This document shows, piece after piece, positions 16,547 to 22,959 of a stretch of DNA of 33,577 nucleotides (positions within the stretch are counted from its first letter, which is position 1; each line of letters starts with the position of its first letter). Source of the DNA: Thermogemmatispora onikobensis (GTDB lineage Bacteria > Chloroflexota > Ktedonobacteria > Ktedonobacterales > Ktedonobacteraceae); assembly GCF_001748285.1 (NCBI RefSeq), contig NZ_BDGT01000074.1:1-33577 (forward strand), given 5' to 3'. The notes under the pieces were generated by a model. The model worked only from the letters and a program-made list of their open reading frames with translations, did not search any database and was not told the origin of the DNA. The position numbers and the translations under genes were made by a program.

Positions 16547-16572
16547 ATTGATATTCAATAGAATAATTGAAT
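16547..16572 (-). promoter_or_regulatory. AT-rich promoter/operator with nested inverted repeats (ArsR-like)
   Basis: ATTCAAT-(6)-ATTGAAT at 16553-16572 is a perfect 7-bp inverted repeat, and ATTGA-TAT-TCAAT (16547-16559) nests a second one. On the minus strand a -35-like TTCAAT and -10-like ATATAT/TATATC fall within or just after it. ArsR proteins bind such AT-rich imperfect palindromes over promoters, so this is a natural autoregulatory site for the gene at 16310. The AT island stands out from GC-rich surroundings. Confidence 0.55.
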
Positions 16573-16761
16573 GATTGAGGGATGTCAAGGGGTGGGGGGA
16601 GAAGGCCGGGCGTGGGGGCAAAGGGCTACAAGCCTGGAGCAGAGGGGGCGGGCTTCCTGACCTGGATTGCGGCTAACGGTTCTGAGGTGTAGTTAAGCGG
16701 TTGCAAAGCCAGGCAGGCGCAGGAGGCATTTTGTTCCTTACATAAGCCAGGGTCCCGAGTG
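16573..16761. other. Intergenic region at the decayed end of the CRISPR array, no gene seen
   Basis: No coding frame I can support. It separates the ArsR operator from the first recognisable (degenerate) repeat. I looked for further decayed repeats and found none convincing. Confidence 0.5.
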
Positions 16762-18066
16762 CTTTCAACCCCAGACGGGAGAAGCAAGCATTCTGACGCG
16801 ATCGGCTCTTCAGGGATGAGGACGAGATCGATTGGTTTCAACCCCAGAGCGGGCGAGACAGCCACCTGACACAACATCCCTCACAGCTGGTGTTGCTGGA
16901 CACAATCGGCAGCTTCGGTTTCAATCCCCGAACGGGCTAAATAAGCATTCTGACTACTCATGGTTGGCTTGCTGCAGTATGGCCAAGAGGTTTCAATCCC
17001 CGAACGGGCTAAATAAGCATTCTGACTACTCATGGTTGGCTTGCTGCAGTATGGCCAAGAGGTTTCAATCCCCGAACGGGCTAAATAAGCATTCTGACGT
17101 CCGGCAAGTTTCGCCGCGTCTTCTAATGCGGCTGTTTCAATCCCAGAGCGGGCTAAATAAGCATTCTGACCGTGCATAGGACTCCGATGGCGCGATGCTT
17201 GCGCCCCTGGTTTCAATCCCCGAGCGGGCTAAATAAGCATTCTGACCTTCTCGGGTCGATCCTATCTCCTCATCTTTAATGTGGTTTCAATCCCCGAGCG
17301 GGCTAAATAAGCATTCTGACTCGGATGACCGGCCTCATGGGAAGCGACATCACTTCGTTTCAATCCCCGAGCGGGCTAAATAAGCATTCTGACAAGAAGT
17401 AGGGTCAGATGCTGTATCGAGAGCAGTTGAAGTTTCAATCCCCGAGCGGGCTAAATAAGCATTCTGACTTTGTCGTTGATTTTGCGAATGACCGAGATGT
17501 CCCCTTTGACGGTTTCAATCCCCGAGCGGGCTAAATAAGCATTCTGACTCTCCTATCATCCGTATCTGGATACCTTACCTGGGTTTCAATCCCCGAGCGG
17601 GCTAAATAAGCATTCTGACTTTCCTGTCTGAGCACCAGGTCAAGCAACACGGTTGAATGTTTCAATCCCCGAGCGGGCTAAATAAGCATTCTGACGGAGA
17701 TTTCCAAGGAGCCATGTGGCGAGGTCCGCTTTGTTTCAATCCCCGAGCGGGCTAAATAAGCATTCTGACGGAGATTTCCAAGGAGCCATGTGGCGAGGTC
17801 CGCTTTGTTTCAATCCCCGAGCGGGCTAAATAAGCATTCTGACTCATGACAGCAACCGTGACCATCGACAAAGATACAAAGAGGTTTCAATCCCCGAGCG
17901 GGCTAAATAAGCATTCTGACCTCGTGGATCACGGCCTGGGCGGCCCTGCTGATTCGTTTCAATCCCCGAGCGGGCTAAATAAGCATTCTGACTCCAGTGA
18001 TGATCATCGATCTGGGTGAAGTAGGTTTTGTTTCAATCCCCGAGCGGGCTAAATAAGCATTCTGAC
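16762..18066 (-). CRISPR. CRISPR array: 16 well-conserved plus 2 degenerate 37-bp repeats
   Basis: On the plus strand each repeat begins GTTTCAATCCCC and ends GCATTCTGAC (37 bp), with a small CCCG-AG-CGGG stem inside. Good copies start at 16918, 16990, 17062, 17134, 17210, 17284, 17357, 17432, 17512, 17583, 17659, 17733, 17807, 17884, 17956 and 18030. Degenerate 36-bp copies lie at 16762-16797 and 16835-16870. Spacers are 34-43 bp, with a 47-bp one at the old end. Reverse-complemented, the repeat ends in ATTGAAAC, the usual 8-nt 5' tag of type I/III crRNAs. The decayed copies are at the left and a promoter abuts the right end, so transcription is on the minus strand with the newest spacers at the right. 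Two spacers are present twice: 16955-16989 = 17027-17061, and 17696-17732 = 17770-17806. No cas genes are in the window. Confidence 0.98.
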
Positions 18067-18078
18067 GGTACCCTCTCT

Positions 18079-18107
18079 AGAATAGCATCGCAGGCGGCCT
18101 CAGTCAA
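18079..18107 (-). promoter_or_regulatory. Promoter of the CRISPR array
   Basis: On the minus strand TTGACT (18102-18107) and TATTCT (18079-18084) are separated by exactly 17 bp, and TGC precedes the -10 (extended -10). Transcription would start near 18072, only a few bases before the first repeat at 18066. The best -35/-10 pair I found in this part of the window, and it agrees with the repeat orientation. Confidence 0.75.
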
Positions 18108-18124
18108 GCCTTTTCGAGCATCCC

Positions 18125-18147
18125 AAAAAAACGGTCATCAGTGACCG
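18125..18147 (-). terminator. Intrinsic terminator upstream of the CRISPR promoter
   Basis: Minus strand: CGGTCA-CTGA-TGACCG followed directly by seven T residues (plus-strand A-run 18125-18131, hairpin 18132-18147). It would end any minus-strand transcript coming from 18148-18890, about 18 bp before the CRISPR -35 element. Confidence 0.7.
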
Positions 18148-18866
18148 CTGTTGCGCGGTCATGATGCCAGCCACTCTGGCCATGACGCGGCCTGCCAAGC
18201 CATTCGAGCATCGCTGCATGAAAACCCGGGCACTGCGATCCTCGAAGCGAACAGCATGAGCGGCAAAAAGAGGCACGTTCGTCCTCGCCAGCAGCCGAAG
18301 GAGCAGCTTCAACGGAGAGGAGCTACGCCGGCGCCGACTCGCGCCCAACGACTGGCCAGTCCCGGCCTCCAGCGCCAGCCCGCACGCCAGGACGCCGGCC
18401 TACGAAGCCCGATCCTGGTCTGGCCTGGGCACACAAGGGGAAGAGATTCAGACCCCGGCGCCTTCGGCCAGACCCGCCGTCGGCGTTGAGGTCAAGCTGC
18501 CCACTGCCAACGACGACCTCGTCGCACTCTCGCCCTCCCTCGGCAACGGACACGAAGCCCCCAGCGCACGGCAAGAGCAGGGCCAGGCTACCAGCCAGCC
18601 TATAGCACAGCACAGCGCCCCGCTGGCGCTGGCGAAAGCCATCCCAACCAGCATCAGCAGACCATTGATCACCAGCGAACTGAGCAAAACAACGGACAGC
18701 CTCCTCACAACAAACAACAGTCCCATCGCCAGAAGCGAACCGCTGCTACGAGAGAGCGCCGACGCAAAGGATAAGCAGGCAAAAACGACACCTGTTCCCT
18801 TCCTCGTTAAGAGACCAGCGATGCCAGTGAGGTGCCGGACAAGAGCGATCGAACAGCGTAACGTGA
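18148..18866. other. Gene-poor region; possible remnant of a minus-strand membrane protein
   Basis: About 720 bp with no confident gene. A minus frame at 18448-18726 encodes two hydrophobic stretches (VVLLSSLVINGLLMLVGMAF and ALCCAIGWLVAW) followed by a Ser/Thr/Pro-rich tail, but it has no clear Shine-Dalgarno site and I do not recognise it. Another minus frame (18323-18613) overlaps it. The terminator at 18125-18147 shows that something was or is transcribed leftward here. It may be a decayed gene or an RNA. Confidence 0.3.
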
Positions 18867-18884
18867 ACCTCCCGTAAGGGAGGT
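18867..18884. other. Perfect hairpin with GTAA tetraloop
   Basis: ACCTCCC-GTAA-GGGAGGT: a 7-bp perfect stem closed by a GNRA-type loop. It sits just before the -35 element at 18893. No T-run follows on either strand. Role unknown; an RNA element or protein-binding site is possible. Confidence 0.4.
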
Positions 18885-18892
18885 AGCAGCAC

Positions 18893-18921
18893 TTGTCAAG
18901 CTACAAACAAGCTGCTATCCT
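18893..18921 (+). promoter_or_regulatory. Promoter of the left duplicated unit
   Basis: TTGTCA (18893-18898), 17-bp spacer, TATCCT (18916-18921), with TGC before the -10. The same arrangement is kept at the matching place in the right copy although the spacer and flanks have diverged, which supports function. Confidence 0.6.
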
Positions 18922-19035
18922 CCATAGAGGAGCCAGAAGCCTCAGCTTCTCTTAGCCAGGAAGACAGACGGGCCTGGATCGCAAGCGGTTATCTGTGGAT
19001 AAACCTTTACAAGTGCAATGGATAGGAGCAAGAGC

Positions 19036-19186
19036 ATGCAAGACAGCTCGGCTCAACAAGGGCCAACCAGGAGCACCTACCCCATTGATCCCGAGCGCCT
19101 GTCAGCAGGCCATCGCTGAGATGCAGGCTGACGACTTCTGCGCCATCTGGACCTGGCTCACCGTCTGGGGTCGCCAGCCCACCTGA
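19036..19186 (+). pseudogene. Truncated SAM-dependent methyltransferase remnant
   Basis: Corresponds to the intact gene at 21940-22809 with the middle removed. The first about 20 codons (MQDSS...STYPIDPE) parallel the intact N-terminus (MQASS...STYPVDPE). From 19102 the sequence jumps to a stretch matching 22725 onward, which encodes the C-terminus QQAIAEMQADDFCAIWTWLT. The net deletion is about 719 bp, not a multiple of three, so the N-terminal frame runs into a TGA after 27 codons and the C-terminal part is out of frame. All SAM-binding motifs are gone. The ribosome site AGGAG is kept, so a short leader peptide could still be made ahead of the kinase gene. Confidence 0.88.
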
Positions 19187-19337
19187 AGCGGGCAAACAGC
19201 AAGCGCCATGCCAGCCTCGACCGACCAACCGACCATCGTAACCAGCGCATCACCAGCAGGCCAAAGGGACCGAGCGGCCCGGCTGCGCTGGTGATAGCAA
19301 CCAGCGATCATATTCTGTTGAAGATCGCCATAGCCAT

Positions 19338-21584
19338 ATGAGTACATCCTTTGCACAAGAACGCTTCTGCGACCATTGTGGAGCCGCCAACCCGGCAGAT
19401 GCCGCCCGCTGCTGGCATTGTCAGGGGGCGCTGCCGGCCCCCCTGGCCACAGTGGGCGCCCTGCTCCTGGGGCGCTACCATCTGATCCGCGAGCTGGGCC
19501 AGGGGGGCATGGGCACCGTCTTTCTGGCCGAAGACCGGCGCCTTGGTGCCCGTGCCGTCGCCGTCAAATGCCTCTACAAACATCGCCTCAACACACAAGA
19601 GCGAGCCGAAGCCGAGCGCGCCTTTCAACAGGAGGCTGAACTACTGGCGCGCCTGCACCATCCGAGCCTGCCGGCCATCCACGACTACTGGAGCGAGCCA
19701 GAGGCCAGCTATCTGGTGATGGACTATATCGAGGGCGAGACCCTGGAAGTCATCCAACAGAGAGCCGGTCAGAGGCCCCTGCCCCTGGTACAAGTCTTAG
19801 GCTGGGGGCAGCAGCTCTGCGAGGTGCTGGCCTATCTGCACGAGCAGCAGCCGCCGATTATTTTCCGCGACCTCAAGCCGGCCAATGTCATGCTGCGCCG
19901 TAGCGACGGGCGGCTCCTGCTGATTGACTTTGGGATTGCGCGGCACTTCAAACCAGGCCAGGCCCACGACACCGTTGCCTTTGGCTCTCCTGGCTTTGCG
20001 GCGCCGGAGCAGTATGGCAAAGAGCAGACCACGCCGCGCAGCGACCTCTACAGTCTTGGGGCGGTGCTGCACTACCTGCTGAGCGGGCGTGATCCGAGCG
20101 AGCAGCCGTTTCGCTTTGCCTCCTTGCGGCAGCTCAATCCAGAAGTGCCCGAGGGGCTGGCCCGGCTCATTGCCGAGCTGGTGGCCCTGGAACCGAAACA
20201 CCGCCCATCCTCGGCGCGTGAGGTGCTGGAGCAGCTGAAGCAGCAGGCTGGGATTGGCAAAGGGAGCGGCAGGAGCACGCGAGTGGGGGGCTGGCCAGCA
20301 CAGGGGCAAGGTGCAGCAGCAGCAGTGCAGCCGAAGCAGGGACTGGCGCCGACGGTGCCGGCGGGGCCCTTGGTCTCAGCAGCCGGCCAGGCTCAGGCTG
20401 GGGGGCAAGGTGCAGCAGCAGCAGTGCAGCTGAAGCAGGGACTGGCGCCGACGGTGCCGGCGGGACCCTTGGTCTCAGCAGCCGGCCAGGCTCAAGCGGG
20501 AAGGCAGCGCCAGTTGCAGCAGCCTGCGCTGATCTCCCCGCCGGCGGTGCCAGTTCAAAAACCACGGCTATCTCGGCGCTCCTTGCTCGCACTGGGCCTC
20601 GGGGGAGGAATGTTGGCCCTGGTCTCTGGCGGTGTCTTTTTCCTCTTAGCGCAATCGCGCATTCCCAGGCTGGCCCTCCAGGAAGGGCAGGGAACAGGGC
20701 AAGTGAGCCTCCTGCTAACCTGCCGGGGACATCGCGGCCCGGTGACTGCGCTCGCCTGCTCGCCGGATCACATCGTGCTCGCCTCCGCTTCGAGCGATCA
20801 GACGGTCCGCCTCTGGGATGCCAACACTGGGGCAAGCCTGCGGGTCTACACTGGCCATCAGAGCGAAGTTCGGGCGCTCTCCTGGTCGCCCGGAGGCGTC
20901 TACATTGCCTCTGGTTCCGCTGATGGAATGATCCACATCTGGGATGCTGACGCAGGGCAGCTCCGGCGAAGCTACCAGGGGCACAACGCTGCCGTCAATG
21001 CCCTGGCCTGGTCTCCACAGCCGGATGATACACCGTTGGCCTCAGCGGGCGACGATGGCAGCGTCTCCATCTGGGATGGCTCCAGCGGGCAGCTTCTCAC
21101 GAAGCTGCCCGGCAGCGGCGGGAGCATTCGCGCCCTGGCCTGGTCGCCTGATGGCGAGCTGTTTGCCTCAGCCGGCGACGCTGGCCTGGTCGAGATCCGA
21201 GAAACGGGCGCGTGGTCTGCCCTAAGTTCCTACCAGGGCCATAGCGGCCCGGTCTGGAGTCTGGCCTGGTCGCCTGACAGCAGCCTGCTCGCCTCCGGCT
21301 CGGCTGATACCACCGTCCAGATCTGGAACCCCAGCACCGGCGAACGGCTGCTGACCTACAGGGGCCACTGGGATACCGTCACCGGCCTGGCCTGGTCGCC
21401 CTTTCAGCGCGAGATCGCCTCGTGCTCCTATGACGGCACCGTCCAGGTCTGGGAGAGCAAAAACGGGCAGCTTTTGGGAGCTGGCAAAAGCGCAGCCTTC
21501 CAGGCGCTCATCTGGTGGCCGTCCTATACCCTGCTCGCCACCGGAGACAAGGACGCCAACGTACGCATCTGGCAAGTTTCCTGA
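19338..21584 (+). CDS. Membrane Ser/Thr protein kinase with zinc ribbon and WD40 sensor (copy 1)
   Basis: A 748-residue Hanks-type receptor kinase. Order: zinc ribbon with Cys11, 14, 25, 28; kinase domain about 46-300; a linker with two 33-residue repeats (323-388); one TM segment (about 413-438); and seven WD40 blades (about 460-748), predicted outside the membrane. Kinase motifs: GQGGMG (54-59), Lys77, FRDLKPAN (176-183; the usual His of HRD is Phe), DFG (197-199), APE (222-224). Blades end in LWD, IWD, IWD, IRE, IWN, VWE and IWQ, so a complete propeller is likely. It probably senses an external ligand or wall component and phosphorylates cytosolic targets. No strong Shine-Dalgarno is seen before ATG 19338. 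Compared with copy 2 the first about 455 residues differ by two substitutions and one Ala, whereas the propeller differs at about 25 positions. Confidence 0.93.
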   Translation: MSTSFAQERFCDHCGAANPADAARCWHCQGALPAPLATVGALLLGRYHLIRELGQGGMGTVFLAEDRRLGARAVAVKCLYKHRLNTQERAEAERAFQQEAELLARLHHPSLPAIHDYWSEPEASYLVMDYIEGETLEVIQQRAGQRPLPLVQVLGWGQQLCEVLAYLHEQQPPIIFRDLKPANVMLRRSDGRLLLIDFGIARHFKPGQAHDTVAFGSPGFAAPEQYGKEQTTPRSDLYSLGAVLHYLLSGRDPSEQPFRFASLRQLNPEVPEGLARLIAELVALEPKHRPSSAREVLEQLKQQAGIGKGSGRSTRVGGWPAQGQGAAAAVQPKQGLAPTVPAGPLVSAAGQAQAGGQGAAAAVQLKQGLAPTVPAGPLVSAAGQAQAGRQRQLQQPALISPPAVPVQKPRLSRRSLLALGLGGGMLALVSGGVFFLLAQSRIPRLALQEGQGTGQVSLLLTCRGHRGPVTALACSPDHIVLASASSDQTVRLWDANTGASLRVYTGHQSEVRALSWSPGGVYIASGSADGMIHIWDADAGQLRRSYQGHNAAVNALAWSPQPDDTPLASAGDDGSVSIWDGSSGQLLTKLPGSGGSIRALAWSPDGELFASAGDAGLVEIRETGAWSALSSYQGHSGPVWSLAWSPDSSLLASGSADTTVQIWNPSTGERLLTYRGHWDTVTGLAWSPFQREIASCSYDGTVQVWESKNGQLLGAGKSAAFQALIWWPSYTLLATGDKDANVRIWQVS
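20304..20501 (+). repeat. Two 99-bp in-gene tandem repeats (linker of kinase copy 1)
   Basis: Units 20304-20402 and 20403-20501 are nearly identical and encode 33-residue Ala/Gln/Pro-rich segments starting GQGAAAAVQ and ending GQAQAG. They lie between kinase and TM segment. Each starts with a CAG-rich run prone to slippage. Confidence 0.9.
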
Positions 21585-21612
21585 TGAGAAAGCTTCTCAC
21601 CAATGCACAAGC

Positions 21613-21646
21613 GGACTGCTGTCACTAGCTCCGGCCACGGCAGTCC
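21613..21646 (+). terminator. Stem-loop after kinase copy 1
   Basis: GGACTGCTGT (21613-21622) pairs with ACGGCAGTCC (21637-21646), nine Watson-Crick pairs plus one G-U. The matching right copy has a perfect 10-bp stem with a different loop, so pairing is maintained. There is no T-run, so it may be a terminator or an mRNA-stabilising structure. Confidence 0.45.
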
Positions 21647-21790
21647 CTCGTGGCCATCAACCATGACGAAGGAGGCGGCAGCGGCATATGTTTCCTTCCT
21701 GGCTGGGGGGCCAGTAAGGTACTATTGAGGGGCCATACGAGAGCGAGTGAACAGCCCATAGCGAGACGACTGTCAAGGATGCATGAGCGC

Positions 21791-21819
21791 TTGTCAAGCG
21801 ACGGACAAGCTGCTATGCT
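21791..21819 (+). promoter_or_regulatory. Promoter of the methyltransferase-kinase unit (right copy)
   Basis: TTGTCA (21791-21796), 17-bp spacer, TATGCT (21814-21819) with TGC just before the -10. Transcription would begin near 21826, about 115 nt before the methyltransferase start. Conserved in the left copy. Confidence 0.65.
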
Positions 21820-21939
21820 CCATAGGGGGAGCCAGAAGCCGTAGCATCTCCTCTCTCAGCCGGGAGGACAGACGGGTCTGGATCGCCAACAGCACTCTGA
21901 GGATGAATATCTGAGCTTGAAATGGAGAGGAGCAAGAGC

Positions 21940-22809
21940 ATGCAGGCCAGCTCGTCTCTTCCAGAGCCAACGCAGAGTACCTACCCTGTTGATCCAGAAC
22001 AGGCGGCTGAACTCGCCCGCCTGATACAACAGGATCGCCTGGTGACTGAGGCAATGGGCGGCCTCTTTCCCGAAGGGCAGCCGCTCCCGCCCGATGGGCA
22101 GGTTCTCGATCTGGCCTGTGGCCCTGGCGGCTGGGCTATGCAGGTCGCTTTTGCACATCCTTCTGTCGAGGTGATCGGCGTCGATCTCAACGCTGGCGTC
22201 ATCGACTATGCCCATGTCCAGGCTCGCAGCCGCGGCCTGACGAATGTCGCCTTCTCCGTCATGGACATCAGGCAGCCCCTGGCCTTCGCTGATGCCTCCT
22301 TTGATCTCATCAACGGGCGCTTCCTCTTCAGCTTCATGGGTCCCGCAGACTGGGCGGCTCTTCTGAGCGAGTGCCGCCGCCTGCTCAAGCCCGGTGGCAT
22401 AATCCGCCTGACAGAGACCGAGGGCCCGCTGACGACCAGCCCCGCCACGGAGCGTCTTTTCGCTTTGGGCTATGCCGCCCTCAAGCGCGCCGGTCAGAGC
22501 TTCTCGCCCGACGGCAACCACATCGGCATTACTCCCGTGCTGCCGCGGCTACTGCGCCGCGCCGGCTTCACTGAGGTGCACCTGTATGCCAGCGCCGCCG
22601 AATGGTCGAGTGAGACGCCGCTGCATTATGCCTTCTTCAAAGATGAGATGGTCGCCCTGGACCTCTCACTTCCCTTTCTGGTCAGGATAGGCATGGGAAG
22701 CGAGGAAGGACTACGCCAGCTTTATCAGCAGGCCATCGCTGAGATGCAGGCTGACGACTTCTGCGCCATCTGGACCTGGCTCACCGTCTGGGGTCGCCAG
22801 CCCACCTGA
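21940..22809 (+). CDS. Class I SAM-dependent methyltransferase
   Basis: A 289-residue cytosolic methyltransferase of unknown substrate. Motif I is VLDLACGPGGWAMQVA with GPGG at residues 61-64; the acidic loop binding the SAM ribose is VIGVDLN (79-84). Motif II/III-like segments FSVMDIRQPLAFADASFDLI and LLKPGGIIRLTE follow, as in ubiquinone/menaquinone-type and other small-molecule methyltransferases. The C-terminal half (PRLLRRAGFTEVHLYASA) is normal for the family. ATG 21940 was preferred over 21922 because GAGAGGAG lies 7 nt before it. The kinase gene starts 150 nt later on the same strand behind the same promoter, and the pair was duplicated together, which suggests a functional link. A deleted copy is at 19036-19186. 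Confidence 0.9.
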   Translation: MQASSSLPEPTQSTYPVDPEQAAELARLIQQDRLVTEAMGGLFPEGQPLPPDGQVLDLACGPGGWAMQVAFAHPSVEVIGVDLNAGVIDYAHVQARSRGLTNVAFSVMDIRQPLAFADASFDLINGRFLFSFMGPADWAALLSECRRLLKPGGIIRLTETEGPLTTSPATERLFALGYAALKRAGQSFSPDGNHIGITPVLPRLLRRAGFTEVHLYASAAEWSSETPLHYAFFKDEMVALDLSLPFLVRIGMGSEEGLRQLYQQAIAEMQADDFCAIWTWLTVWGRQPT

Positions 22810-22959
22810 AGCGGGCAAACAGCAAGCGCCATGCCAGCCTCGACCGACCAACCGACCATCGTAACCAGCGCATCATCAGCAGGCCAAAAGGACCGAGCGG
22901 CCCGCTTGCGCCAGTAATAGCAACCAGCGATCATCTCTGTTGAAAATCGCCATAGCCAT

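Larger units (their letters stand above)
18893..21646 (+). repeat. Segmental duplication, left copy (deleted methyltransferase + kinase)
   Basis: Left copy of a tandemly duplicated unit whose right copy is 21791-25265. Both start at a TTGTCA-17-TAT(G/C)CT promoter and end at a stem-loop after the kinase gene. This copy is shorter by about 720 bp, accounted for by an internal deletion in the methyltransferase. Similarity is patchy: the leader is diverged, 19102 to about 19247 and most of the kinase half are almost identical to the right copy, and the propeller end is diverged. Confidence 0.9.

Noticed and set aside
16832-17216. Open reading frames across the CRISPR array on both strands
   Set aside because: They translate the repeat unit again and again; they are artefacts of the array.
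18995-19186. 63-residue protein ending like the methyltransferase
   Set aside because: It is the out-of-frame C-terminal piece of the deleted methyltransferase joined to leader sequence, so it is reported as a pseudogene.
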